A stretch of DNA of 35,814 nucleotides from DSWT01 sp035415725 (GTDB lineage Bacteria > Chloroflexota > Anaerolineae > B4-G1 > SLSP01). The notes beneath the pieces are model-generated. The model was given only the letters and a program-made list of their open reading frames with translations. It was not told the DNA's origin and searched no databases. Location of the stretch: positions 1 to 35,814 of the forward strand of contig DAOOGN010000033.1 of the NCBI GenBank assembly GCA_035415725.1, given 5' to 3'. Shown in pieces: positions 1 to 9,600 of the stretch; the first letter of the stretch is position 1, and each line of letters opens with the position of its first letter. The position numbers were made by a program, and so were the translations under genes.

Positions 1-51
1 GCCCTCCCCAAAGTCCCGTTCGCCACCTGGCAAAGGTGGCTGAATAGTTAC
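1..51 (-). repeat. Element B terminal fragment, cut by the window edge
   Basis: Read on the minus strand this is the first 51 bases of element B (start GTAACTATTCAG). The same sequence recurs at 18816, 26351 and 31283. It is cut off by the start of the window and lies only 14 bp from the stop codon of the C25 protease gene. Confidence 0.85.
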
Positions 52-65
52 GAAATTTCTATCCT

Positions 66-3000
66 TTACTGCCGCAGCACCCATGGCAGGTAGATAATGT
101 ACGCCCCGACTTTAACCTCGACCGTGGCTACACCGGTGAGCAAGATGGTGTTGGTACCCACGCTGAGGGGCAGGGTGGCCGTGATCCACCCGCTCGCCGG
201 TTCCGCAGGCGCGGTAAACAGACCGCGCGCATCGATCACCCCCACGTCACTGCTCCATAGCACGGTGGCGGTCAACGCGGTTGGATTGTCCCAGGCATCG
301 TAAGGCGTCGCCGCCATCTGCACCGTCTCTTTCACCTGAAGCTGCACCGGATCAGGCAACACCGTGAGACGCACGGGTGGACCTGCAACCACGGTGACCG
401 GGGCGCTGGCGGCCCAGGTATGCAGTTCATTCTCCTGCCAGAAGGAGAGTGTCGCTGTGACATACCCCAGGGTGGGATAGATGGCGGCAGTGAACACGCC
501 CCTCGCATCCACGACGCCCGCATCCGTTTGCCACTCCGTCGTCGCCTCCATGTCCACCGGATTGCCCCACGCATCCACCAACGTCGCCGTGAAACGGAGC
601 GACTCGGCCACGTGAAGCCACGCTGTATCCGGGCGGATCACTGCCGCGTTCGGCGCATCGGCCAGGACGTAGACGTGCGCGCGACCCGTTATGGTGACCG
701 GCGCCGGCGTTGTCACCCTGGCCGTCGCCGTCACCCAGCCGCTCCCCATCGTCGCCGGCGCCGTGAAGATGCCCTGAGTGTTAATACTGCCTATATCGCT
801 TTCCCAGGCCACCGGCGCCGTGGACACCACCGCGTTTCCCCAGGCGTCCACGAACGTCGCGGAGAACGTCACCCCATCTTCGGGCGACAGGATCACCGGA
901 TCCGGGGACACGGTGATGGCGACAGGCGGACCGACCAGGGTGAGGGTTACAGAAGCCGACAACGGGCCGAGATGCCCGATCAATGGCACGGCGATGGGCG
1001 TCAGCGGGGCCGCCGGCGCCGTGTAGATGCCATACGCATCCACCGTTCCCACGTCCACCGTCCATGGGAGCGTGACGGGGAACGTCTGCCCAAAGCGCGT
1101 GTCGCCCTCACTCGCCAGGGACTGCGCCAGGGTGATGACCTGCCCCGCTTGCAGCGTCAAGGTCGCCGGGGTGATACGCAGCCGCAGCCACCACGGCAGG
1201 GAGAGCGCCGGATCGCCGAGCAATGTGTACGTCCGCGCCTCATAGGAATCACGAATGGCTTCGCGCCCGATCTGCGTGAGGGCGCCCAGGTTGAAGACGC
1301 CTTGCCGGAAGGCCGCCGTAAACATCGCCCGCGCCAACATCTCTTCGTGGGAAGCATAAGCCAGTCCCGCCGGGCCATACGCCGCGATAGCGCCCGTCTC
1401 CGTCAGGACCGTCGTCACCCACTCGCCGATGGAACGCACATCCCGGCCCGCTACCGCGGGGTATTTCGGGGGGAACATCCAGTAGCCGTCCCAGCAGTCC
1501 AATGAGAGCAGGAAGGGCAGCGCGATGGTTTGCGTGAGGGCGGTGAGATCGGTGTTGAAGATCAACGGCTCGTGCGCCCAGCGGTGGATGGAACCATGCC
1601 CTGAATAGGCCAACAGCCCCGCGCCGGCGTTCCACGCCTGCGTGACGGCATAGGTCGCCGCCGGGCACGGTGCGAGAGCAGGGGGACAGTAGGCTTCCAT
1701 GTAGACCGTCTGAGTCGTTATGGCGGTGGGGAACAGCGTCCGCAGCCGCTCCAATAGACTGTCGAAGCCTTCATCGTAATCCTCACCGTTGTCGGCGACG
1801 AGGAGGGCGTGCAGTTGCCACGCCGCGGGCGGTTGCGCCTCGTAGGCCAGCACCTTTGTCACATAAGCGGCGACCTCCTCGGCGGTCTGCGCCGGGAGAC
1901 GGCCCACGAACACTTCCGGCATTCCGTCGCCATCCACATCCCCAAAGCGGCTATCGACCGGGACGTCACCCTGGCTTGGATCGGCGAATTCGCGGTACGG
2001 CGGAATCCACGTGGGCGTAAACGCGCCATAGGTCGCCGGGTTGTAGCCCTTGAAGTTGAAGTTGCCGTCGCCCACGAGGAAAAGATAGTGCACCGCCGGG
2101 CCGGGCCAGTGGGCGTGCGCGTAGGTCACGAACGCGCGGATGGCCTCCGGGTGGAACACGCCGCCGTTGAACAACGGGGAGATGTCGTCCACGGCGACGA
2201 GCCGCACACGCAGTCCCTGCGCCTGGCGTTGCGCTACGAGCGGTTGTAGCGCGGCGAAGAAATGCCGCGGCGCGATGATGATCTCATCCGCACCGGTCGT
2301 CGGCGCCAGCAGATCGCCGTCCGGCGTGTAGAGCGTCGGCGTGACCGGGCGTGGGGCTTCCGCCAGATAGCGCGTCCCGACCGGGGCGGCATCGGCGAAG
2401 GCTGTGGTGTAGTTGACGAGGGCCACAGGGTGCAGCGGATCGCTCACGTCGTACAGGCGGGCGTCGGCAGGCAAGTTCGTGACGGTGTACATCGCCGTCG
2501 TATCCGTCAACGTGGTGCAGACGAACATCCCGCCGTCCGCCACCGGCGACTGCCGGTAAGTCAGTTCCGCGTGGTCGAAAAAGATGTACTCGGGGCCTAC
2601 ATCGGTGACGTAGGCCACCCGCAGCGTATTGGTCCCGGCGAGCAGCACGGCGGCAGGAACCGTCGTCGTGATGACGTGCCCGGTTTTGCCATCCCAATAG
2701 AAATCGCCCAACGCCGCACCGTTGAAGAAGAGGCGCACGTGATGGTCGGGGTTGACGCCATCGTTGTAGTTGAACGAGGCCAGTTCCACGACCAGCGTCG
2801 CCGCCTGGCCCGTCGTGAGCGGCGCGGGTAAAACCAGGGGGTAGCTCCGCGTGACCACGGTGGAGGGGGCGATGTTGACATATTCCCAGAACCAGGTCGT
2901 TGTGGTGCCGGGGTTGTCGCTGGCGCGCGCCCAGTAGCGCAGGTTCTTCTCGGCGACGACGGTGACCTGGCAGACGCCCGCCGGCGCGCCCGTGGGCGCT

Positions 3001-3506
3001 ACGTCGCGTGTTGCCATGCGCCGGCCGGACGTGGAGGTATCGACGGTGAGCCAGTAGACGTTCTCGTCGGTGTAGTCTTCGTCGTAGCGCGATCCGTGGA
3101 ACTTTTCGCCGTAGAAGATGAGCGCGTCGCCGGGGTCGAACGTCCCCGCGCCGATTTCGTGCAGGGCCACTTCCTGTCCGCGCCAGAACAGGCGCACGTC
3201 GGCCAGCGCTGCGCCGGTGATGGGGACGCCGACTGCCGCGAGCGTGGCGTAATCCAGGGCGTAGACGCCGTCGGTCATCACGCCGATGCGCCAGACGGGA
3301 TTGGGGAGGGGGATGGGGGCGGCAGTGAGAGCGAGCACAGGAGCAGACGAGAGGGCGAGGGCGGGGGGAAGGGCGGGGACGCCGGGCAGAGCGTCTGGAA
3401 CAGGAGGGGGAGACGCTGCGCCCACGCCAAGCGCCGGGATGAGCAGCACGGCCGCGCCGAGCACGGCGAGCAGAAGCAGAGTATAGCGTTTGATGATCGT
3501 GTCCAC
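66..3506 (-). CDS. Secreted gingipain-like cysteine protease (peptidase family C25) with tandem Ig-like repeats
   Basis: Predicted exported protein of 1146 aa. I chose the GTG at 3506 because AAAGGA lies 8 bp upstream and the protein then opens with a short basic stretch and a hydrophobic signal segment (about residues 8-30). An ATG at 3533 is the alternative; the frame extends upstream to 3611, but that part lies in repeat element A. The middle carries the caspase-like C25 hallmarks: an AYSGHG motif (catalytic His about 637) and LSLDCWDGYW (catalytic Cys about 671), preceded by a VGDGNFNFKG stretch. From about residue 778 there are four related repeats of roughly 95 aa, each with a DAWGN-type and a G.-(Y/F)TAPA-type motif, resembling bacterial Ig-like (Big) domains. 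The chain ends in YIIYLPWVLRQ, a tail like that of many Chloroflexi exoproteins. Substrate unknown; it may act as an extracellular protease or as part of a surface-protein processing system. Family assignment is firm, role is inferred. Confidence 0.88.
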   Translation of the reverse strand: MDTIIKRYTLLLLAVLGAAVLLIPALGVGAASPPPVPDALPGVPALPPALALSSAPVLALTAAPIPLPNPVWRIGVMTDGVYALDYATLAAVGVPITGAALADVRLFWRGQEVALHEIGAGTFDPGDALIFYGEKFHGSRYDEDYTDENVYWLTVDTSTSGRRMATRDVAPTGAPAGVCQVTVVAEKNLRYWARASDNPGTTTTWFWEYVNIAPSTVVTRSYPLVLPAPLTTGQAATLVVELASFNYNDGVNPDHHVRLFFNGAALGDFYWDGKTGHVITTTVPAAVLLAGTNTLRVAYVTDVGPEYIFFDHAELTYRQSPVADGGMFVCTTLTDTTAMYTVTNLPADARLYDVSDPLHPVALVNYTTAFADAAPVGTRYLAEAPRPVTPTLYTPDGDLLAPTTGADEIIIAPRHFFAALQPLVAQRQAQGLRVRLVAVDDISPLFNGGVFHPEAIRAFVTYAHAHWPGPAVHYLFLVGDGNFNFKGYNPATYGAFTPTWIPPYREFADPSQGDVPVDSRFGDVDGDGMPEVFVGRLPAQTAEEVAAYVTKVLAYEAQPPAAWQLHALLVADNGEDYDEGFDSLLERLRTLFPTAITTQTVYMEAYCPPALAPCPAATYAVTQAWNAGAGLLAYSGHGSIHRWAHEPLIFNTDLTALTQTIALPFLLSLDCWDGYWMFPPKYPAVAGRDVRSIGEWVTTVLTETGAIAAYGPAGLAYASHEEMLARAMFTAAFRQGVFNLGALTQIGREAIRDSYEARTYTLLGDPALSLPWWLRLRITPATLTLQAGQVITLAQSLASEGDTRFGQTFPVTLPWTVDVGTVDAYGIYTAPAAPLTPIAVPLIGHLGPLSASVTLTLVGPPVAITVSPDPVILSPEDGVTFSATFVDAWGNAVVSTAPVAWESDIGSINTQGIFTAPATMGSGWVTATARVTTPAPVTITGRAHVYVLADAPNAAVIRPDTAWLHVAESLRFTATLVDAWGNPVDMEATTEWQTDAGVVDARGVFTAAIYPTLGYVTATLSFWQENELHTWAASAPVTVVAGPPVRLTVLPDPVQLQVKETVQMAATPYDAWDNPTALTATVLWSSDVGVIDARGLFTAPAEPASGWITATLPLSVGTNTILLTGVATVEVKVGAYIIYLPWVLRQ

Positions 3507-3904
3507 AGTATGGTTCCTTTCGTCATTGTCCATTTGATCTGCCCCATTCACTTCTCTGAACATATCACACCTTGACAAGGCCGTGACTTTGACTATACAG
3601 GCCTTACGCAAGCCTGGCTCGAATCAAGCGGCGGAGGATTTGTAGTGACGCCTTCAGGCGTCTCTTAGGAGCTAAGAACGGCTAAAGCCGTCACTACAAA
3701 CGGAAAGTTGCGTAAGTCCTATATAATTACCCCCCGTTACAGGCACACGAAAAAATCGTCGGTAGCGCATAGGTCTATGGTCACTGATACCAAAAAGAAT
3801 GCCGAAACCTCCGTAACGACTCGACCATCCTGGCGAAGATCGCCGGCATGCACGCGCACCTTCGCCACAGTGACCGGCCTGAAGCGTTGAGAGCAGCCAA
3901 TGCC
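3507..3904. other. Gap between the C25 protease and queA
   Basis: This 398-bp gap holds element A copy 1 (3598-3721) and a 21-bp motif at 3814-3834 that recurs with one mismatch at 14359-14379. I see no convincing gene; short frames here lie in the repeat or lack ribosome binding sites. Confidence 0.6.
3598..3721 (+). mobile_element. Miniature inverted-repeat element A, copy 1 (124 bp)
   Basis: The ends are CAGGCCTTACGC and GCGTAAGTCCTA, an imperfect version of the 12-bp terminal inverted repeat CAGGACTTACGC. It is flanked by the 4-bp direct repeat TATA (3594-3597 and 3722-3725), consistent with a target-site duplication. The interior contains the inverted pair TAGTGACG / CGTCACTA and is nearly identical to the copy at 19199. 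There is no coding capacity, so it must be moved in trans by a transposase not in this window. Confidence 0.85.
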
Positions 3905-4981
3905 TCACACTATCAACATCGCATCCCCAAACGAGAAGAAGCGGTAACGCCGGGCGATAGCCTCGGCGTAGGCGCGGCGGATGTTATCCTCGCCCGCGAA
4001 GGCCATCACCAAAGCCAGGAGCGTGCTCTTGGGCAGATGGAAGTTGGTAATCAGCGCGTCGACGATGCGGAAGCGAAAGCCAGGCGTGATGTAGAGGTCG
4101 GTGAAGCCCTCGAAGGGCGCCAGCGGACGCCAGGGACACGTCGTCACACCGGCATCGTCGTCGGACGTTTGCAGCAGACCGTGCCGGGCCGCCGTTTCCA
4201 ACACGCGCACACTCGTCGTCCCGACGGCGATGACGCGCCCCCCTCGCACCTTCGCGCGGTTGATCTGCTCGGCGACGGGCAGACTGAGGCTGCCCCACTC
4301 GGTATGAATCTGGTGCTCCTCAAGCACCTCCTCGGTGATCGGGCGGAAGGTGTCCAGCCCAACGTGCAGTGTGACGAAGGCGAACTCCACACCCCGGTCG
4401 CGCAGGGCGAGCAGTAGCTCCGGTGTGAAGTGCAGCCCGGCCGTGGGGGCCGCCGCACTGCCTGAGGTATGCGCATAGACGGTCTGGTAGCGCTCCGGGT
4501 CGCGCAGCGGTTCGTGGATGTAGGGTGGCAGCGGCACCACGCCCAAAACGTCGAAGTAGGCTTCCACCGGTGCAGAAAAATCGAGTTCACGCTCACCGCG
4601 TTCTCCCATCTCCATCACGTCTGCCGTTAACGGCGAGGGCGCGCCAGCGTGATCGAAGCGCACGCGCGTCCCCACTCGCGTGCGTGCGCCGCCCACCAGA
4701 CAGCGCCAGCGCGTTCCTTCTACCTGGTGCAGCAACAGCACCTCGACTTTGCCGCCGCCGGGTTCCTTGTGGCCGAACAGCCGCGCCGGGATGACGCGGC
4801 TTTCGTTGGCGACGAGCAGGTCGCCCGGCCGTAAATAGTCGCCGATGTCGCGGAAGATGCGGTGTTCCAACCGCCCCGTGTCGCGGTGTAGCACCAGCAG
4901 CCGTGAACTGTCGCGCGGTTCCACCGGCGTCTGGGCGATCAATTCCTCAGGAAGCGTGTAATCCAGGTCTGTCGTTTTCAT
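3905..4981 (-). CDS. queA: S-adenosylmethionine:tRNA ribosyltransferase-isomerase QueA
   Basis: QueA (358 aa, typical length) transfers and isomerises the ribosyl moiety of SAM onto 7-aminomethyl-7-deazaguanine in tRNA, giving epoxyqueuosine at the wobble position of GUN anticodons; it acts in the cytoplasm. The sequence shows family signatures in order: LDYTLPEELIAQ.P near the N-terminus, DLLVANESRVIPARL, GSAAAPTAGLHFT in the centre, GTTSVRVLE and FHLPKSTLLALVMAF, closing with RFFSFGDAM. The ATG at 4981 gives the usual LDY(T/E)LP start, although only a weak GAG precedes it. No other queuosine genes are in the window, so it stands alone, about 230 bp after the beta-glucosidase gene. Identification is secure. 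Confidence 0.96.
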   Translation of the reverse strand: MKTTDLDYTLPEELIAQTPVEPRDSSRLLVLHRDTGRLEHRIFRDIGDYLRPGDLLVANESRVIPARLFGHKEPGGGKVEVLLLHQVEGTRWRCLVGGARTRVGTRVRFDHAGAPSPLTADVMEMGERGERELDFSAPVEAYFDVLGVVPLPPYIHEPLRDPERYQTVYAHTSGSAAAPTAGLHFTPELLLALRDRGVEFAFVTLHVGLDTFRPITEEVLEEHQIHTEWGSLSLPVAEQINRAKVRGGRVIAVGTTSVRVLETAARHGLLQTSDDDAGVTTCPWRPLAPFEGFTDLYITPGFRFRIVDALITNFHLPKSTLLALVMAFAGEDNIRRAYAEAIARRYRFFSFGDAMLIV

Positions 4982-4988
4982 CGTTCTC

Positions 4989-5214
4989 GGTCATCAGTCA
5001 TCGGTAACCGGCAAATCGGTTTGAAAGGAATTAACCACGAATCTGCACGAATTTCCCAGTTAAACTTGCTCAACGGCGAACGCCAGTTCCATGTTCCGAC
5101 GTATAGCGCGGATCTGACGATCCACTCCAAGCTGGCTAACTGAGGAAGGACTTCTGCCGCGCGGTAGTAGACATTCGCGGTAGAAATCCGTTCCATCCGT
5201 CTAATCCGTTGACC
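4989..5214. repeat. Short 'word' repeats between the GH1 gene and queA
   Basis: This gap begins with heptamer units (GGTCATC, AGTCATC, GGTAACC at 4989-5010). It ends with nonamer-like words around 5183-5212 (AATCCGT, CCATCCGT, TAATCCGT). A 72-aa minus-strand frame covers it, but its composition follows the repeats and I do not call it a gene. Confidence 0.5.
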
Positions 5215-6540
5215 TTACCCCGGCAGCAACACCGGACGCAGTTCCGGCGCGTAGGCATCGAGCAACTCCGGTGTGATCGCGTTGCTTTGCGCAATCGCAG
5301 CGTAGAGATCGGCGCTCGGACGAGGCGTGCGGCGTTGGGTCTGCGGGTCGAACTCGATCAAACCGAAGGGCAGCGTCCAGCCTTCTGCCCACTCGAAGTT
5401 GTCGGTCAAGGTCCAATGATAATACCCCCGCACGGGGACGTTATCCTGTAACGCGCGCCACACTTCGTGCAGGTGGAGCAGCAGGGCGCGCGGACGCTGG
5501 TCGTCGTCCGCATCGGGGATGCCGTTCTCGGTCACGTAAATCGGGATGCCCATCCGTGCGAGCTGTTTCAGCGCCCGGTACATCCCCTGGGGGTACAATT
5601 CGCCGTAATTGCCATCGAGAGGTTCCGCTTGGGGATCGTGCGTCGTTTGCGCCAAGAAATCGGCTCGGGCCGTCCGGTCGAACTTCACCAGGTCGCGGGT
5701 GTAGTAGTTAAGGCCGAACCAGTCCAGCGAGCGGCGCAGCGTCAGCGCCGGACCAAAGCCGGCGGGCGGTAGCCACCAACCGTTCCCCACTGCCTTCAAT
5801 GTTGTCTGGTTGAAGCCCAGGTCGCGCACCCAGGCCACCAGTCGGTCGCACAGATTGCGCGGACGCAGGGGATCGAAGAAACGCAGATTGTGCGCCAGCC
5901 CCACCTGGGCGTTTTCCTGCAAGCGGTGGATGCGCCGATAGGCTGCCGCGTGCGCCCGCAGCATGGCGCGGATCACGGCGAAGGTCATGCGGCTATCCTG
6001 CTTGCCCGGCGGGAAAACGCCCGCCATGTAGCCCATGTAGGCGTAAACGTTAGGTTCGTTGATCGTGCACCAGAGATGGGTGAACTCCCCCAACGCGCGT
6101 ACCACCTGCTCGACATAGCGCGTGAAATACGAGACGACGTTGACGTTCAGCCAGCCGCCCTGATCGGCCAGCCACATGGGATCGGAGAAATGGTGCAACG
6201 TCACCATCGGCTCGATGCCGCGTTCGCGCAGCCCTTTGAGCATCTCGCGGTAATGGTCGAGCGCCGCCGTGTCGATGCGTCCGGGCGCGACCTCCACACG
6301 GCTCCACTCGACGGAAAGGCGCATGGCGTTCAGCCCCATCGCGGCAGCCCGGTCAAAATCCACCTCCGGATGTCGCCACGCATCGCAGGCCAGGCCGGAT
6401 TTGCCCTCCTGCCTGATGCGGCCGGGTTGTTGTTCCCACGCCCACCATTGATTGTTCGTGTTGTTGCCTTCGATCTGGTGAGATGATGTTGCCACCCCCC
6501 AGCGGAAGGTTGGCGGAAAATGAAAAGTCGCGTCCGGCAT
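5215..6540 (-). CDS. Beta-glucosidase, glycoside hydrolase family 1
   Basis: A 441-aa GH1 (beta/alpha)8-barrel retaining glycosidase of usual length, expected to release glucose (or galactose/fucose) from beta-linked disaccharides and oligosaccharides in the cytoplasm, since no signal peptide is visible. The N-terminal FRWGVATSSHQIEG is the GH1 signature. The acid/base glutamate is in CTINEPN (about E162) and the nucleophile in YVTENG (about E338). FDPLRPRN and GYYHWTLTDNFEWAEGW, with the conserved Trp/Glu aglycone residues, complete the family pattern. The ATG at 6540 has AAGGAG upstream. No sugar transporter or regulator lies next to it, so the natural substrate cannot be guessed from context. 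Alternative activities within GH1 (beta-galactosidase, beta-fucosidase) cannot be excluded. Confidence 0.95.
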   Translation of the reverse strand: MPDATFHFPPTFRWGVATSSHQIEGNNTNNQWWAWEQQPGRIRQEGKSGLACDAWRHPEVDFDRAAAMGLNAMRLSVEWSRVEVAPGRIDTAALDHYREMLKGLRERGIEPMVTLHHFSDPMWLADQGGWLNVNVVSYFTRYVEQVVRALGEFTHLWCTINEPNVYAYMGYMAGVFPPGKQDSRMTFAVIRAMLRAHAAAYRRIHRLQENAQVGLAHNLRFFDPLRPRNLCDRLVAWVRDLGFNQTTLKAVGNGWWLPPAGFGPALTLRRSLDWFGLNYYTRDLVKFDRTARADFLAQTTHDPQAEPLDGNYGELYPQGMYRALKQLARMGIPIYVTENGIPDADDDQRPRALLLHLHEVWRALQDNVPVRGYYHWTLTDNFEWAEGWTLPFGLIEFDPQTQRRTPRPSADLYAAIAQSNAITPELLDAYAPELRPVLLPG

Positions 6541-6585
6541 AAGGTCCTCTCCTTGATGATAGCCACGCCATACATTAAAATCTCG

Positions 6586-6676
6586 GTCAGCAGATAAAGC
6601 AGATTTAGCCGATATGGATGCAAATCGACTAAAATCTCACAGAGCTAAACGGTTACAATCTGCCAAATCTGCTGAC
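6586..6676. repeat. Inverted-repeat element D, copy 1 (91 bp)
   Basis: The left end reads GTCAGCAGAT-AAA-GCAGATT and the right end is its inverse with TTG in place of AAA, so about 17 of 20 terminal positions match. A related, shorter inverted pair lies at 12320-12379. It occupies the gap between the PTPS-related and GH1 genes. It could be a palindromic repeat or a transcript-end hairpin. Confidence 0.6.
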
Positions 6677-6693
6677 AAAACCGCTTGCTGTGA

Positions 6694-9600
6694 CTAACGT
6701 TTCAACGGCGCGTCAAGGGTGACGCGGTTCAACGGTTGTGGCTGGCCGCCAGCGTCGGTCGCCGGCAGACGGTCGAGCGTCGCCGGATCGTACCAACCGA
6801 CGCCCAGACGATAGTCACCCGGCGGGACGGCGGACACATCCAGCGTCACCGTCTCGCTCACTACCTCGCCGGCAGCCCACCACGTTGTAGGATACGTCCA
6901 CGCGCGCGGCATGGCATCGTCCTGGACGGCAATGACTTCCGTCGTCGGCTCGTAGAGGTGGATGAAGCGTTTGTAATCGCGGGAGGGCGTCGTCGTCGCC
7001 TGCCACCACAGCGTCAATGTTACCTCATTTCCTCCATACTGCATAGCGTAGCCGAGCAATCGGATTTCGCCACCGAAATCGGCCTCCTGCGGATGGGAGA
7101 TCGGCGGCACAGCGAAGACGCGCGGGCGCGGCGTCACCGTCAACCCCGCGCGGAATGTGCACACGACCCACGCTTCGCCGCCGTCCCCCAGCCTCAGGCG
7201 TACATCATACGCCCCCGGCGACAGCACCGGCGGTAAATCCACGTGAACCGGCGCGCGCACCCAGGTGTGCCGGGGCCACGCGGAGGTAGGCGAACCGGGC
7301 GCCAGCATCCCTTCTGTGCTGCCGACCATGACGCCCGCCGCGTCCAGCACTTCCCAACGCGCCGTCAGATCAGCGGCCGGCGCCGCGAGGGCGTTCCATG
7401 TCGCGTAAAAGTCGAGCGAGTTCCCTTCAGCAAGCTGTGGGGGCAGATCGGCGGTGAGCAACGCTACGTCATCTGCCTGACACAGGATCGTCGCCCCCTT
7501 GCGGGTTTGCTCACAGCACGCATCCCGCAGATCGTATAACGTGGCAGCGGTAAGCCGGATGGGGATGTCGGCCTGCCCGCCGCCCTCCATCGTCGCCAGC
7601 AGGTATGTGACGATGCGCAGCGTATAATCGCCGGGCGCGAGACCTTCCGGCAGCGTGAGAACCGGGTAATCGGTGACCATCTCGCCGGGCATCCACAGCG
7701 TTGTCGGCAGATAGCCATATCCCGGTTGAATGTCGTTCTGAACAAGCTGACGTCCCGACGCATCCAATAGCCGCAAGGAAAGCGTCCAGTTGCGCGGCGT
7801 CCCCGGCGTGGACCACACCATCTTCAGCCGTAGCGTCGTGGGGTCAGGCTGATAGGGTTCCACGGCATGCAACGTCAAATCGGTGAACGTGGCGAGCGTC
7901 GGCGCGTCCACAGCGAGCGCCGGACCGTGCGGAACGCGCACGGCGCCGCTGTAAATCGTATCGCTCGCCTCCAGGCCGATTTCCAGTAGATACAGTCCGC
8001 GCGACAGGTCGTCCGGCATCAGCAGGGGGGTCACGCAAGCGCCGTCACACGGCAGCGCAAACGTCGCCTCGGCCAGCGCGTAGGGGACGCCGTGGCGCGG
8101 TTCCGCCGGCGAGACAAGCCGCAGTGTGCCCGTCAGCGGCCCGTCGCTCACCGCCGACCAGGTGTGCGTCACGGTCAACACGTCGCCGGGATGCACCGTC
8201 GTTGCCGGGGACGTCGCATTTTCCAACTGCGCCACGCCGAAATCTACCGGTCCGCCGTGAGGATAAGGCATCTGGTTGAAATCGAAGAAGGTGCCGGAAG
8301 CGGCAGATGGACGGTGAAGCAGGCCGGGGATGAGCATGCAAAGCACGAGAAGATCAACAAGAAATAAGAAATTTGCAATTTGTAATTTGTAATTTGCCAT
8401 GCGATTGGACTTTCGACCGGCCAATACCCCTATCACGAGACCGATGAGGGTCAATCCCGACAGAGCTTCGGCGACCGTCCGCAGCGGCGTATGGCACAGG
8501 TGCAGGGTGACGGTATGTTCGCCGACGGGCAGAGAGACGGCTAACCGTCCAGAACCGGATAGAGGGAAGGCTTCGACGCGCACGCCATCCACGTCAGCCT
8601 GCCAGCCGGGCCACCCGTTGAGAGGGAAGGCGACCGTCGCGCCGCCCGCATCCACCGTCACCTGCCATACCTGCCTGATCGGCGTCCGTTCCAGCAAATC
8701 CCCGTCCAACAGCCCGCCGCCGTCCGCCATCGGGCGCAGTTCGCCATCCACGACGGCCTCGGAGATGTAGAGGCGCGGCGATACATCGCGCGGCAGATAC
8801 TCGTAGCGGATCGTCGTACCGATGTTGCCGGTGAAGGTCTCGTAGAACAGCAGCCGGTCCCACGTCACGTCCTCATCGTCAATCCGCAGCCGTTCAGGAT
8901 GCAATCCTACCAGTGCGGCGACTATCAACATCCCCCACAGACCCACAACCACGAGGGTTTTCAGATTTTCAGATTTGAAGATTTGCAGATCGACCAGTGC
9001 TCCCGTCACGACCGCCGTGAAGAGCGCCTGCACGGAGAGGAAACGCCACGGGAACTGCGTGATTTCCAACAGCGGCAGATGATCCCACAGCGGTTTGGAG
9101 AGCGGCGTGATCATGAATGTGGCAAGCGCCAGGCCGAAGAGAAAGTAGACGGTAGACAACAGACGGTACGTGGGGGGAGATTGAGGATTGGGGATTCGTG
9201 ATTCATGGTTCGCCATTCGCCCCTTCGCCATTGGCCATTCGCCATTGACGATTAGGCTCACCACCCCTGCCGCCGCCAACACTGCCTGCACCAGCCCCAT
9301 CGCAAACGGGCCGGCATCTTCGGCACGGGGGGCGACGCTGTAGTCGAAGGCGAACGTCCGCTGAATCAGGTTCAGACCGCGAAAATGCTGGCTATAGTGG
9401 AAATATCCTGCCGTGAACTCCGGTCCCATCTGCCCGTATTTCGTCTCCCCCAGCGCCGGTAGCCAGAACCAGGCGGTGAGCAGGAAGCCCAGGATAAAAG
9501 GGGCCATGAGAAATTTTAGGTTTTGGATTTTAGATTTTGAATTTACGGATTCGCCGGTTTGCCCATTCGCCATTCGCACCACCGCATATAGCAACGCGAA

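Noticed and set aside
420..1505. Plus-strand open frame of 361 codons
   Set aside because: It lies antisense to the C25 protease repeats. It is rich in Arg/His, has no domain I recognise and no ribosome binding site; it is a GC-rich shadow frame.
3507..3611. N-terminal extension of the C25 protease to a TTG at 3611
   Set aside because: The extension runs into mobile element A and has no signal-peptide character; GTG 3506 with AAAGGA fits better.
4978..5196. 72-codon minus-strand frame overlapping the queA start
   Set aside because: Its sequence follows the short word repeats of the gap and no ribosome binding site or family is seen.
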